From assembly GCA_019925095.2 (NCBI GenBank), contig CM034403.1:1974690-2038689 (forward strand): 64,000 bases of DNA, given 5' to 3'. Within the stretch, counting starts at the first letter, position 1. Each line of letters begins with the position of its first letter. This document shows, piece by piece, positions 51,706 through 64,000 of this stretch. A model generated the notes under the pieces. The model did not search any database. It saw only the letters and a list, made by a program, of their open reading frames with translations, and had not been told where the DNA came from. The DNA comes from Dendrolimus kikuchii. Its lineage: Eukaryota > Arthropoda > Insecta > Lepidoptera > Lasiocampidae. Both the position numbers and the translations under genes were made by a program.

Positions 51706-52929
51706 GTCTATCTCATATACGACGGCGTGGCTGACACATCCCACAGAACGTACATCTTATACTTGATTTATGAATTAGATAGATAGACAAGGGCATGCTT
51801 TTCACTACTCTCAATGCCTTTAGTACATTACTTTAAAACGTCAGGTAAATAAAATTATTCCATGAAAATAACGTAAATAAAGAGAAAAATCTCGTGAATG
51901 TATTTATAATGTCACTTTTAAACAGTAAGAAGTATTAATTTATTTCTATATAATTAAGATTTGTATCTAATGCATAGGTCAAGTATAAGATATTGCTACA
52001 GGTTAGGGTCTATGGGATGCGTCAGACTTACCATCGTATTTGAGATAGATAGTATGCTTAAACAAACACTCAATCAAAGGCTTTTACTTATATTGAGTGA
52101 ACTGAAATTTCCTCGCATCCTGTCTCTATGGGCTAAGTTAGAGTTCCTAACCGTCCTGTTTTTCCAGGTCATGTCCTAGTTTTTGTAGTGTCCTGGATAG
52201 TTTTTAAGCAGCGTCCTGTGTTTTTAAATCGCCCTGATAAGGTCATGTACTTTAAAATTCGCGCGCCACTTTTACATTTCTTATGTAGCAGCTGCGCGTT
52301 TTGTATTTTATTAACTCGTCTTCAACTCCTATAATTTTATTCAAATACTTTTATTATTAAAAAATATGCTTATTATCATTATTTGAATTTCGTTTAACCT
52401 ATTTTCACTACATATTAATTTAACTATTACAACTCTATTACTGCGTCCTGGTTTTAAGCTGAATTTTACTGGTTTTTCCAACTTGAAATCCTGGTTTTTC
52501 AAATTTGGGGTAGGCGACCCTAGGCTAAGTTGTCCTTTGCCTTGTAGTTTGTAGTAATATAATAAGGCTTAATTTTAATGAAAGGCTTGCTTTAATACTT
52601 AATTCTGTCGTAATATAGCGTTAGCAACTTCTCTAGACTTTAGGGTCTGAATAGAGCTGCTACACGCCGAGTTGTATTTGATCTCATTACAATTTATCGC
52701 ATTCAGTTTCTGTGGTGTGAATCTAATTTGATTGATATTAGCCAGACTGTAGACTGTTTTAGTAGAAGAAATCTGTAGAAGTAACTCTTTTTCTTCTAAA
52801 ATTGGATATATTTGATACTTTCTATGACTGGATGAACATATAAAATAAAAAAACTTCAAAAACTAAAAAACTAAAAAGTATAAAATAACTTATTTCTAAA
52901 GCTATTATTATTAATATATATTATCTAAA

Positions 52930-53525
52930 ACATCTTAAAGTCGGTGCTTAGTAATTTTCAAAAAAATATAGTAATTAAAATAAGTAAAAATAGAAATAAG
53001 TTATTTTATACTTTTTAATTTTTGAAGTCGGTTTTTTTAAACGAAGTTTTTTTTATTTTATATGTTACTTTTTAGTGTCTAGCTATGTATGGGTAGACCT
53101 ACGAAAGGTGCCGCGCTCCTTAAAAAATATAGGTTTCAAGAAACGGGAACAAAAAAATGTTCGTAAAATGAAAACTACTGGGCCAAACTATGTTAAATTT
53201 TTAGGGGACCAAATGGAAGCTATTTCGCGTCGAACAAAAAAAGAATCACGTAAATCGGATCATAACTCTCAGAGTAATCGGTGTACATATGGAACGGAAT
53301 GGAATTTTTTTCATAAAAAATGTTCTTAAAATAAAAACTACTGGACCAAACTATGTCATATTTTTAGGGGACCAAATGGTAGCTATTTCGCGTCGAACAA
53401 AAAAAGAATCACGTAAATCGGATCATAAATCTCGGAGTAATCGGTGAACATACATAAAAAAAAACAAAAAAAAAAGATCCCGACGAATTGAGAACCTCCT
53501 CCTTTTTTTGAAGTCGGTTAAAAAC
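52930..53525. repeat. Repeat J with a duplicated core
   Basis: Borders aaagtcggtgctta and ttgaagtcggttaaaa. Inside, a ~150 bp unit (aggggaccaaatggaagcta / aggggaccaaatggtagcta) occurs twice. The 84-codon open frame in it (53075-53329) has no family I recognise and looks like repeat sequence. Confidence 0.65.
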
Positions 53526-54064
53526 ACTTTTAATCTTGTAACACGATAATACAATTTTTACGGGATACTAATTCAAAAATTAACGCCAGCGAATTCGCGT
53601 GAAAAGCTCTATACCGTATTCAGGGAACGGTGAGACACGTTGTAAACAAACCTTAAAAAAGATTTTTCATATGTCACTTTTTTTTTGTAAAAAATTTAAT
53701 TTGAAGTACTGAGAAAGGACTACACAAGTAAAATTTTAAATAATGTATGCCGTACTTATTTAATTATTTTGAATTTGATCACTCTTATAAAAAAAAAGAA
53801 AAAAATTACAAATTAACAACATTAAGTACATGTTACAAAAACCTAAAAAAGATGTGATTCTCAAAGCCGCGCGTTTTTTAATACCGAATTAAAGACTAAT
53901 TATTCATTTCATATTTTAAATGTGCCGTTTTGTCATTGGTCCGATTATATCTGCCAACTCTACTATCAGTCAGTCATTGATATACGGTCAGCTTGTTGAT
54001 GTGACAGTGCGGTTTCCAAGTCCTCGACCTTCATGTTGGAGATGCTCAGTATAGGGGGTAGCCA

Positions 54065-54790
54065 AATTAAAATATCTGGGCTTCACAGTTACCGATACGA
54101 ACACCCGAGAGGATGAAATACACATTCAAATGCATATTCAAAACGCCCCGAGATGCGGCGAAGCCTTACATAAGGTAATGGTGTCCCGGCTTCTAAGGAA
54201 GAAAACCAAAGTCAGGATTTATAAAATCGTCATACGGCCCATTCTGATGTCTGGACGCTTACCCTAAAGAAGGGTTCTCCGTAAGATTTTGGGCCCGACG
54301 AGTAGAGTAAGTCAAATTGATCGTGTACTAGCAGAAGTTGATGTCAGGAGCCTCAAGAACAGACGAGCGTGCATGACAAGAGTTATGAATGTCAAAGAAG
54401 CAAGTGAGGTGTGTAAGAATAAGCCTGAACGGCGCTCTGTTGTTCGTGCCTACCCCGCAAGGGAACTGGCGTGAAGTTATGTATGTATGTATGTACGAGT
54501 AGAGACGATGGCAGCTGGAGGGTCAGGACCAACGTCGAAATTGAACACCACGTGGCCGAGCCTAACATAATAGGAGAGATAAAATCTCACCGCCTCCGTT
54601 GGCTCGGAACGGATGGGAGAGGATTGAAGCGTGAAGAGGGCCTATTTGGGACGATCGGATGGGAGACACCTGGTCGGTCGCCCTAAGTACCGGTGTGAGC
54701 TGTGTGAGCTTCAAGCCCATAACTGGCAGGAAATCGCACAGGACAGAAACAAGTGGCGTCATCTCGTATCGGAGGCCAAGACAGTTAGTT
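54065..54790 (+). pseudogene. LINE remnant interrupted by LINE-A copy 14
   Basis: Left part reads KYLGFTVTDTNTREDEIHIQ … KTKVRIYKIVIRPILMSG, the right part VEIEHHVAEPNIIGEIKSHR, LRWLGTDGRG. These are neighbouring segments of one LINE polyprotein tail, with frame breaks. Confidence 0.75.
54308..54494 (+). mobile_element. LINE-A copy 14 with 10 bp target duplication
   Basis: Exact flanks acgagtagag at 54298-54307 and 54495-54504; removing the element and one flank rejoins the host LINE. Confidence 0.93.
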
Positions 54791-55334
54791 AGTTTATTCC
54801 CCTTTTGTTGCTTTTCAGAAGTTTCCCCTTGTGTTACATTTTTAGTTATTTGTTATGTTTTAAATAAATAAAACATTAACAGGCACCTTACATTTATTTT
54901 AATAGAAATAAAGTTTGAGAAACACTGTCATCTTTGTTTACACTCTGTCTCGTGCTACTATGAATTTGATATAGAAACTATAAATGGACGCACTAATGAG
55001 TGTGTAACGGCTTTAAATACCAGTACCTACTGCTCAAATTAATGATCACCGATCAGTAAACACGTACCATAATGAGATTAGAAACGAAAACATTAAAATT
55101 AATCAAATCACAACATAACAAGGGTGAACGCACTAAGCAGCGTGCGGGCACGTGAATCTGAAGCAAATCTACAAATCTAATTTTATAATTAGACGTAGAA
55201 AATATATATCTATACAGACAAATAAATATATGAAATCTGTTTATTTGTTAGAAATAATCCTCATCTTTTCCCAAGCATAAGTCAAACTATAAAACGCAAT
55301 CGACGCGATAATGACAGGATTTGCATTCATAGTA

Positions 55335-55762
55335 GTAAAACTACACTAATGCAAAAAAGTGTATTATGTATGGCCCCAGTATTATACAATAAATTACCTG
55401 ACAATATAAAGAAGCAAAAATCCATATTATTATTTAAAGGACATCTAAAAAAATTGTTGATAATTAAATGCTACTATAAAATCGAGGATTATATAACTGA
55501 TAAATTCTAATTATTACTATGTATTCTTATAACTATTGCTTTGCTTGACATTTAATTTAATATAATCTAATTTATTTAATTATTATAGTAATTATTTCAT
55601 TAATGATTGTAATGTTATTAGTTTTCAATTCAGATTTAATTATAAGATGTGAAAATTGCACGCCTAATAAGGCAAAATGTATTGAGACAATTACCACAAA
55701 AAACACCTATGTACGCATACATTTATAGCAATAAATGATTATTCTATTCTATTCTATTCTAA
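55335..55762 (+). pseudogene. LINE 3' end with (ATTCT)n tail
   Basis: Codes MAPVLYNKLPDNIKKQ, LLFKGHLKKLLI, YYKIEDYITDKF and stop: the usual C terminus of CR1/Jockey-like reverse transcriptases. A 3' UTR of about 220 bp and an ATTCT pentamer run at 55739-55762 follow. Confidence 0.72.
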
Positions 55763-55800
55763 TAAAATTGGAGTCTGTTTGTAATGTCAAAATAATAAAC

Positions 55801-56096
55801 TTTTTTTTTAATTTTATTTATTGCAGGAGTTCAGCAGACAGGCAGACGGCCCACTTGATGGAAAGCGGTTACCATCGCCTATGGACATTTGCAACACTAA
55901 AGGTGCTACAAATGCGCTGCTGCTCTCTTAAGGGAGACTGGAACCTGGTCATTAATGCCGGAGCACACATCAAGGTTGTTATGGCGGCATACAGTCGGGA
56001 ATATAAACTCCCACCTAGCTGTGGGTTGTTTTGTCGCCTCTTACGACAGGCCGCCGAACCGCAGGAAATTGTATTCTTTCTCCGTTCCTGCTCGGG
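55801..56096 (-). mobile_element. B element, internal deletion
   Basis: Lacks about 25 bp (gtagccatccag region), a deletion shared with 61436-61730 (both read catacagtcgggaata), so the two are sister copies. Confidence 0.88.
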
Positions 56097-56769
56097 TGAA
56101 ATAAAATAAATACAAGCTTTTGAGATCCTGGATATTATGTAGCAGCAGAGTGCTAGCCAAGACAAGTAAAACGAGCCCAAACACGACGGGTCTATCTTGT
56201 TTAGTACAGGAGTTCCTATGGCCACCTTCCGACTCCATCATCAGATCAGCTTCATGGTACCATATCATTGCATTTTCACGCGATATACTTATGCGTGCAA
56301 AATTTCAGCTCAATCGGAAACCGGATAGTTGGTCAAATTTAACTTGCAAGATTCCACCCGAACTTACATACATTCATCCATTGCAAGTTAAATAAAAGCT
56401 TGTAAAAATGTGAAAAAAATCAGGGGGTATAATTCGGAACAGGAGATTCCGAGAATGCAATTTTCAGAATTTTTGTCCGTCTGCATGTTCCGGGTAATCT
56501 CTGAAACGGCTGAACCGATTTTAACGGGACTTTCACTGGCAGAAAGTTTATGTTATAAGAAGTAACTTTGGCTACTTTTTCTTAGGGTTGCGCGAAAAGA
56601 ATCCACACGAACAAAGTCGCGGGCACAGCTGGTCTAACATATTAAAACTTGTTATTGTAAGTAGTTTTATTATTGCCTAATGCCCGAGACTTCTACGCCA
56701 TCAGAACTTAACTTAATTTTTTTAGAATTCTAAGGCTTAGAACGAACTACGATTACATGCTAGGCGTTT

Positions 56770-57960
56770 AATGGAGGCCAGAGAGACCTTCAAGTAATTT
56801 GATCAAACAGGCTGCTTCAAACAGTTTTTAACCGACTTTAAAAAGCAGGTTTTCAATTCGTCTGTATGTATTTTCTTGGTATGTTCGTTGCTCGATTTCT
56901 CCGTTAATTGTGAACCGATTTTCAAAATTTTTCTTGTAATCGAAAGGTTATACTCCCGAATTGGTCCCATTGTCACCATGTCAGGATCTGATGAGTGGAT
57001 TCCAAGGAATTAGAGAAACTCATGAAAATTGTTAAGCAACTCCTTCGTAACACGACATCTCCGTCAGTTGTAAACCGATATTCAAATTGTTTTCTTTACT
57101 CGTAAGTGTATACTCCTGAGGAAGCCCCATGGTCACCAAGCCAGGATCTAATGAGTGGATCGGATCCTAAGGATATCGAGCATAACCCTTATATTAAAGA
57201 ACGCTGTGCGCCTAAATTCTAGGAAGAATGCTTGTAACTTAAAACTTTTCTTTTTTCGTAGAAAACTTGAAAATATGTATACTCCCGAGGCGGTTCCATG
57301 ATCATCAAGTCAGGATCTGATGAGTGGATTCCAGAATAAGTCCCTATTCAAAAACGCCAGAACCTATATAAAAAAAAACTTGTATACGCGTGTTAGTATT
57401 ACACTTTCTACAGGCGCTAAATTTTTTTGAAGGAAGTTACGCGATTTCTCCGTCAATTGTGGACCGATTTTCACATTGTTTTTTAACTCGCGAGATGGTC
57501 TCATAGTCACCAAATCAGGATCTTATGTGTCGATCGCATTGAAATCGAAAGCAAGCCTAGTTGATGAGCATATACACCGAAGAGTGAGATGGCAAATTTG
57601 TATACGCGTGTCAGTTGTACAATTTATACAGATGCTCAATATATTAGTTCTGAATCTATTGAAGTATTTGCACAATTCAAATGTAAAAAGTTTTTTTTTT
57701 AGAAAAACAAAACCGACTTCACACTAAAAACCAAAAAATACTAGTTTGTTGGTCTTTCATGTTTTACTTGACACCGACTTCAAAACGTCGTAGAAAGAAG
57801 TCGCTTAAATATTTATTTTTTGATTTTCAGTGTAAAGTCGGTTTTATCATATTGGCATAATCTTTCAATCGACTACATAATATGCGAAAGTTCACATTTT
57901 TCATGCCATTTGACAAAACTGTTTGAAGCAGCCTGTTTGATCAAATTCCTTGAAGGAAGT
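56770..57960. repeat. Repeat J enclosed by an inverted repeat
   Basis: aatttgatcaaacaggctgc at about 56797 is inverted at 57925-57950, about 40 bp arms. Between them are four diverged units with gatctgatgagtggat, the opposite orientation to 17100-18030. Confidence 0.7.
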
Positions 57961-58353
57961 GGCCATACACCATGCTGCCTAGCGTCCAATCGGCATGACG
58001 CTGCAGGCTTGATCCAATCTGCAGTTCATTCATATACACAGACTGCACACGATCAATTTAAACTGTCCAATTGGCAGTTGAAGACATGGTGTCGTCAGTG
58101 ACGGACGACGATTTTTAGCCGTGTTGGGCATTTCACTCGTTGTAAAGAACAAAAGAATCTTCACTCAACTGAACTGACGATCGCGACTGCCAACACACTG
58201 TCCAATCGGCATAATCGAGCCAAAAGAAAGGAATTTCGATTGTTCTGTCAAGTATGACTGTCAGGCTAATCCATGCCCTCGCACGGTCAGTTCTACTTGA
58301 TCCAATCGGCAGCGTCATGCTGATAGGACTTTAGGCAGCATGGTGTACGGCCA
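57958..58353. mobile_element. Inverted-repeat element with ccaatcggca motifs
   Basis: gtggccatacaccatgctgc and its near complement at the far end give arms of about 50 bp. tccaatcggca or close variants recur at least five times, in an arrangement like transposase-binding subterminal repeats. Confidence 0.72.
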
Positions 58354-58925
58354 CCAGTAGGAACAACTGCGACGCAATCATTGGTACTGGGTACATCCAT
58401 TAATAGATCGGTAGATAATGAATATCGAAACCGAACACGGTTAACCGCCATGCGTATATGAGACACAAAAAAACATGCGATTACAAACCGCTATCCACGT
58501 TTTTAAAACCAGTCATTGAAAAAAAAAACGCTAATGCGTACTGTTATATAGATAGCTAAATGTTACATTTACCTGCGGCTGCAAACCGCTCGCGCTTAAT
58601 TGCAGTGCGTGCTAAGCCAAAATGACGACTTTTGAACTTCTCAGACCATTAAATTTTAAATCCAATACGGAAGTAATATTGCTATATACTAATAATAAAT
58701 ACGAAAGTAACTGTTTGTTTGTAATTTTTGATGAGGAAACAGATTTCTTTTTTAAATTCGGCTAGATTTTATCCCAAGGAAGGATGGATATAAGACTACA
58801 TTTGGCCAGAGGAAGAATATATTTGACTATATTACCACACCACCATCGCGCTGCCAGTTTGTGAATTACTATGTATATTTGTTCCTGTCTATACAGAGAG
58901 AAGAATGTCTACACAGAATATATTT

Positions 58926-59247
58926 TATCTGTGCAGGAACGGAGAAAGAATACAATTTCCTGCGGCCGGGCGACCTGTCGTAAGAGGCGACAAAACAACC
59001 CACAGCCACAGTGGTAGGGCATTTGCCCGACTGGATGGCTACCACCCCTGGTCTAAAGTATGTCGCCATAACAACCTTGAGTTGTGTTCCGGCATTAATC
59101 ACCAGGTTCCAGTCTCCCTTAAGAGAGCAGTAGCGCATTTGTAGCACCTTTGGTGTTGCAAATGTCCATAGGCGATAGTAACCGCTTTCCATCAAGTGGG
59201 CCGTCTGCCTGTCTGCTGAGCTCCTGCAAAAAAAAAGAAGAAAAGAA
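58926..59247 (+). mobile_element. B element, full length
   Basis: 5' end atctgtgcagg (one change). The tail is an A/G mix. Confidence 0.9.
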
Positions 59248-59531
59248 AGGAAATGTTTATTTGCCAAATGCGACACAAATATATTATAAAATAGACGAGA
59301 TAAAATATGTTTGTAGATGCCGCTTGCGTCAAACGGGGTTGGCACTCAGTATACTGCTGCCGGGAGATACCCCGCCACAGCACTGATTTTCAGTGCCCAC
59401 CTCCTAATCTACACATATTTACTTAGACCCGTATAAAAATATCATTATTTAGTCCTAGCAAATTAATTAAATTTAAATCTAAAAATACATAAAAACATTA
59501 TACATAATAATAATAATGAGAAAGAGAAGTC

Positions 59532-59662
59532 TAGTCTCCTTTAAGAGAGCAGCAGCGCATTTGTAGCACCTTTGGTGTTGCAAATGTCCATAGGCGATGG
59601 TAACCGCTTTCCACTAAGTGGGCCGTCTGCCTGTCTGCTGAACTCCTGCAATAAAAAAAAAA
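59532..59662 (+). mobile_element. B element, 3' third only
   Basis: Starts agtctcctttaagagagcag, ends in poly-A; the shortest dated copy by truncation. Confidence 0.85.
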
Positions 59663-59751
59663 AGAGAAACTAAATACATAGTACAGTAATCAAGTACGCA
59701 CAGTGTTTTAATATTACATATATCTATCAATTTATATTAATATATTACTGT

Positions 59752-60110
59752 ATGTCTTTCGAGACCACGGGCCATAAAAATGGCCCGGACATTTGGGGGG
59801 CTAGCGTGGGGCCATGGGAAGGCCAACACGTAGAGGCCCCTTGACAAATTTAATGTAAATGTGGCGAGACACTGACCGGCGATTATCCCTGTCTACACCA
59901 CGTAGTAATGCACCCAAGGACTGGCCCCGGTAAGAGTAGGATAATTGTGGGACATGAGGACAAAAAGTACCGGGATATTGGGATGAACTGCCAGTGGTAC
60001 TAGGGGTCTGGGAATATGGGGACTATGGCGTCTGCCCGTCGCAATGTTCGCGGAAAATGGAAAAATGGGCATACGGTGACTCGCCACTCCCTGCATGGGC
60101 CCCACAAAAT
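59752..60110. repeat. Repeat G copy 2
   Basis: Complete unit with a 3' extension (atgggccccacaaaatgcca) absent from copy 1. Followed by aatattaatata. Confidence 0.82.
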
Positions 60111-60150
60111 GCCATAGAAGGCAGGGGCAACATGGGATAACAATATTAAT

Positions 60151-60435
60151 ATAATGTATGTCTTAGAAGACCACGGGCCATAAAAATGGCCCGGACATTT
60201 GGAGGGCTTGCGTGGGGTCATGGAAAGGCCAACACGTAGAGGCCCTTTGACAAATTTAATGTAAATGTGGCGTGACACTGACCGGCGATTATCCCTGTCT
60301 ACACCATATAGTAATGCACCCAAGGACAAGCCCCGGCCAGTGTAGAACTATTGTGGGAAATGAGGACAAAAAGTACCGGGCTATTGGGGTGAACTGCTAG
60401 TAGTACTAGGGGTCTGGGAATATGGGGAATATTAA
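60151..60435. repeat. Repeat G copy 3, tandem to copy 2
   Basis: Same orientation. The atattaat sequence before, between and after copies 2 and 3 could be a repeatedly used target. Confidence 0.82.
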
Positions 60436-60464
60436 TATTATTATTATAATCTAAGGCTATAGCT

Positions 60465-60805
60465 GTATAAAATATGATGATGGAGTTTTTGGCGGGAACT
60501 GAAAGATGTTGTGCTGTGCAATTTTATTTTCTAAAAATGTGTAAAATTACTCTAAAATGAACAACAGTTGTAGGATATTGATAGTTTTTGAGTAGTAATT
60601 ATGTGTTTTGTGAGATGTGAACTGTATAGTCAAATGTGGCCTTTTGAGTTGTCACAAGAACTCCGTTGAATGGCACCAGCTGATAACCTACAATTCAGCT
60701 GTGCTACACATAGGCTTAGGAAAATGAAGAAACTATATTGTAAACTAAGATCTGGCTGAAAGGCCTAGCTGCCAAGCCATAAACCTAAATAATAAAAAAA
60801 TATGA
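60465..60805 (+). mobile_element. Repeat E copy 2 with A-rich tail
   Basis: Runs from gatggagtttttggcgggaa to aaacctaaataataaaaaaa; the plus orientation is set by that tail. Confidence 0.78.
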
Positions 60806-61435
60806 TGTATGTATTTGGTAATTATAGTAATGTAAATACATAATATATAATAATATAAAGACTTAAGTTATCTGTCAAAAATTCTAAACGTTTTTTGGCG
60901 TCAGTCAAAAATCTATTTTTGGCTGAGATTGGACGGGAGGCTGGCTATATGGTTATCCGTATACATTGTCTGCTTTCCCATACCCCCGTTTCCTAACAGT
61001 GAAAGTGCGGCTGCGGCGCAGTCTCGCCTCGTAGACATACTTTGTCTACACGGCGGCGGTGTAATGAACACGCGCGCTAAAAGTGTATACCTTTGCAAAC
61101 CTTTGTTGTTAAACTTGTACTCTTCATGCCTTAAAGAAACGCAATTGGAATCCATTCAAGAGCAGTGACACGTTAATAAAAGATGTAGCACCGACGTACG
61201 TACACATGTGTGAAGTGTGATGAATCGATGACTCACAGCGATCTTATCGTCCTACACAAAAAAAAAATTATAAACAACAAACCGCCACCTAATCCAAATA
61301 CATATTGCGATGACGTCCGATATTTATTTGTGTAAAATGTTCCTAGACGACATAAATTTTGCATGATGTGATGAAATATCATCCGAGTTTCTTACGATAC
61401 GCCTTCGCCATTTTGGCGACAGCAAAATCTTTATA

Positions 61436-61730
61436 ATTTTTTTATCTATTTATTGCAGTAGCTCAGCAGACAGGCAGACGGCCCATTTGATGGCAAGCGG
61501 TTACCATCGCCTATAGACATTTTGCAACACCAAAAGTGCTACATATGCGCTGCTGCTCTCTTAAGGGAGACTGGAACCTGGTCACTAATGCCGGAACACA
61601 ACTCAAAGTTGTTATGGCGGCATACAGTCGGGAATACACACTACCACCTGGCTGTGGGTTGTTTTGTCGCCTCTTACAACAGGCCGCCCGGCCACAGAAA
61701 ATTGTATTATTTCTCCGTTCCTGCACGGAT
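61436..61730 (-). mobile_element. B element, internal deletion
   Basis: Sister copy of 55801-56096. A worn second fragment follows at 61733-61838, and 61858-61968 is a minus-strand scrap of the LINE family seen at 42830. Confidence 0.88.
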
Positions 61731-62331
61731 AAAACGGTTACCGTCGCTGATGCGCTACCAATATGTTCTAGAAACTGGCCAAGTGGCTAATGATAACGAA
61801 ACACAACTCAAGGTTGTTATGGCGGCATACTCTAGGCTGGTGCTCTTCAAGAAGATCTCTTCTCTTTTCTATTCACCATATCCCAATTACTTGGGGTCGG
61901 CACAATATGTCTTTTCCTTCCACACTCTTCTATTCTGACATACCTCTTCTGTCACCTCTTCAAGAAGATGCCGGGGGATAATAAAAAGTTCTGCAGCAGT
62001 TCACGTAGACTTAGGGGTTCCCTTAGGGGGGCCTGTTTGTTTAATGTTTCACAATAAAATCGATTAAATTTAGACAAGATTTCACACATTAAGAATGATT
62101 TTTTATATACAGAAATGTATACGAAATTATAAAGATTTATTTGTGAAATTTTTTTTGGTTAGTTTTGTGTGAGACGGAATTATATTTTGTGGTAATGCGC
62201 GAACGAGATAGCGAATGTTAGGTAAGCCTTAACAGTGATCGGCACCGCGGCGCTATTTTATTCATTATGCGGTTTTTGTGGTCGATTTAAAATTTAAACT
62301 CTTCTTCTGACATATTTACCATATGTCCGTT

Positions 62332-62780
62332 TTATCCGTGCAGGAACGGAGAAAACAATTTCCTACGGCCGGGCAGCCTGTAGTAAGAGGCGACACAACA
62401 ATCTACAGCCAGTCGGGACAGTCCATTTTCATAGATAAGAAATATTTTAAATTTATAATAATTTAAAAAAAGTCACGATATTTATTTTATGTTCAACACC
62501 GTCGTTATCCGTGCTGAAACAGAGAAAGAATACAATTTCAAGAGGCGACAAAACAACCCACAACTTGGTGTTAGGCGGTAGGGTATTTACCCATCTAAAT
62601 GACTACAACAACCTTGAGTTGTGTTCCGGCATTAGTGACCAGGTTCCAGTCTCCCTTAAGAGAGTAGCAGCGCATTTGTAGCGGCACCTTTGGTATTGTA
62701 AAATGTCCATAGGCGATGGTAACCGCTTTCCATCAAGTGGGCCGTCTGCCCGTCTCCTAAACTCTTGCAATAAAAAATCC
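62332..62780 (+). mobile_element. Two B elements, first cut short
   Basis: 62332-62418 holds the first 90 bp or so of B. 62503-62780 is a second copy with several deletions. Confidence 0.78.
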
Positions 62781-63184
62781 TTTCACTCCTCGACGTTATT
62801 GGCTGGTGACCTCCCAATTTCTCCAGCACATAGAGCCAAAGTTTACAGGGCAAAGTAGAGAGTACGCCTCAAGGGGGCTAATATTGAGACAGCCTATATG
62901 TATGAAAAAGCGATTGCTATTAGCTAATTAAGGTAAAACCTCCACTAAGTGGGTGTTAAGTTCAAAAACGTAAACACTGAGTCACACATGTTATGATGGT
63001 AAAGTGTGTGAATCACTCAGTTTATAATGAATGGCATGTTGAAATAATGAGGAAAAAGGTGTTTAACATTTTGCTAATGCATTTGCAGAAAACCCCAGAC
63101 AGGTAGCTTTCTGTGAGATGCGAGGTTAACTTGTTTTGTTTTATAACACCTATGTTGTATGTAGATAAGGTAATGTTAAGTTGG

Positions 63185-63550
63185 TTCCCGCTTCGGGGGG
63201 CCTTTAGCTATCAAGGGAGCAAAGGATTCATCACACCCGCTGACGAAGTGAATGTGTTCCGATTCCCGGGGCACATTCAGGCACTTTTTGCGCTGGATCG
63301 GACTGGGCGTAACTACGTTCTAAGTGTCAGCCTTTCCTTCATAAAAAGCGCGGGGCACATGGGAGGAGGGTGGTTTTAGTGGGTAGTTGCCCGTGCAACT
63401 TCTCTGAGTCTCCAAACAAGCTGGCTTGATTATTGTTCGGATTGCCCCTTGTCAAAGGGGAAAGCCTTCATGATCAACTATGGTCTAATCCCTTGCAAAG
63501 GACCCAGTATTGTGCGTAAATAGCATTTCCCCCGCCTTAAAAAAAAAAAA
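63185..63550 (+). mobile_element. LINE-F 3' end, copy 3, with 13 bp target duplication
   Basis: Flanks aatgttaagttgg at 63172-63184 and 63549-63561, with poly-A against the right one. Contains the catagttgatcatgaaggct-type line shared with copy 1. Confidence 0.88.
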
Positions 63551-63711
63551 TGTTAAGTTGGCTTCAACTGTATACTTTCAAAGGAACCGACATTGTTTCG
63601 TAAGTTAATGTTTGTAAATGTATTGTCTTACTAGCCACTGGCCGATCCGTGCCAACTTCTTAACTTAACTTACTTAAATAAATATAAAGGCTCGGGCCTC
63701 CCATTGTAAGG

Positions 63712-63800
63712 GGAATGAACAGTATACCCGCCAGGCGGCTTGGCAGGTTTGACACATCGGTTATCTCGATCTGCAGGTTGCATCACAGAAAACTGCCTGC
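63712..63800 (-). mobile_element. SINE-D tail fragment
   Basis: Matches SINE-D from acagtatacccgcca to cagaaaactgcct; the tRNA-like head is missing, replaced by a B element. Confidence 0.7.
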
Positions 63801-63805
63801 CTTTT

Positions 63806-64000
63806 ATCCGTGCGGGAACGGAGAAAGAATACAATTCCCTGCGGCGAGGCGGGTTGTCGTAAGAGGCGACAAAACAACTCACAGCCAGGTGGTAGGGCAT
63901 TTGCCCGACTAGATGCCTACTACCCCAGGCGTAAAGTATGTCGCCATAACAACCTTGAGTTACGTTCCTGCATTAGTGACCAGGTTCCAGCCTCCCTTAA
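63806..64000 (+). mobile_element. B element cut by window end
   Basis: 5' end atccgtgcgggaacgg; continues past 64000. Confidence 0.88.

Larger units (their letters stand above)
48403..64000. other. Upstream intron or 5' region: no PH-domain exon found
   Basis: The exon before 48402 must end in phase 1 and should carry the PH domain (a GYLKK / FFVLR type start). I read the non-repeat parts (48405-48740, 49430-50010, 51710-52930, 53530-54060, 54790-55335, 56100-56770, 58360-58925, 60810-61430, 62060-62330, 62780-63180) and saw none. Confidence 0.6.

Noticed and set aside
53075..53329. 84-codon open frame (MSSYVWVDLRKV…)
   Set aside because: Lies in repeat J, with a mutated second copy next to it; repetitive, not a gene.
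61247..61261. Minus-strand 15 nt microexon (gacgataagatcgct) between a poly-T acceptor and gtgagt
   Set aside because: Good-looking signals, but no partner exon, no homology to IRS, and chance is likely in AT-rich DNA.
61388..61412. Minus-strand start atggcgaaggcgtatc before gtaaga, as an IRS first exon
   Set aside because: Only six codons, no PH-domain sequence, no link to a following exon.

Overview
The window is eukaryotic and almost certainly lepidopteran (moth or butterfly). Its AT-rich DNA is split by GC-rich exons with GT/AG borders and is packed with dispersed repeats of the kind that fill lepidopteran introns. I saw no bacterial or viral gene organisation.

The one protein-coding gene I can support lies on the minus strand and runs through most of the window (48402 down to 9090). 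It is the insulin receptor substrate (IRS; chico in Drosophila). Eleven coding exons join in phase without a break and give roughly the last 790 residues: the PTB domain (48219-48402, 39590-39715, 36189-36322), a serine-rich linker (27583-27900, 23336-23434, 21812-21950), a YLPM exon (21044-21214), an exon with two RAYSVG motifs (18415-18670), an exon with YVDM and two YVEM sites (15881-16374), a linker exon (13312-13496), and a last exon with the NYAALDL and YTQIDF tyrosine sites and the stop (9090-9355). The amino-terminal PH domain is not recognisable in the 15.6 kb upstream of the first PTB exon, so the 5' end is probably beyond the window. A GC-rich island at 34107-34235 is a possible extra, phase-neutral cassette exon.

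The rest is intron or 3' flank built from mobile elements. They include a LINE family (here LINE-A) with 14 5'-truncated copies, most with 10-15 bp target-site duplications; a SINE-like family (B) of about 325 bp with about 19 copies; two tRNA-headed SINEs; several other LINE 3' ends; Helitron-like elements with a hairpin followed by CTAG|T; two hAT elements with exact 8 bp duplications, one carrying a nested third; a mariner-like element with TA borders; foldback elements; and satellites (31 bp x about 16, 19 bp x 11, 118 bp x 4, long AT runs).

Layout. 1-9089: 3' flank with LINE-A copies, a tandem duplication split by SINEs, the mariner relic and the 31 bp satellite. 9090-23434: the C-terminal half of IRS with small introns. 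23435-36188: large introns with the 19 bp satellite, AT runs and Helitron-like copies. 36189-48402: PTB exons separated by repeat-rich introns, including what looks like a chimeric two-RNA insertion (43374-43906). 48403-64000: upstream intron or 5' region holding nested hAT elements, LINE fragments and many B copies.

I found no convincing undescribed multi-gene system. The most unusual material is in how the mobile elements inserted and in the shared Helitron-like end structure.
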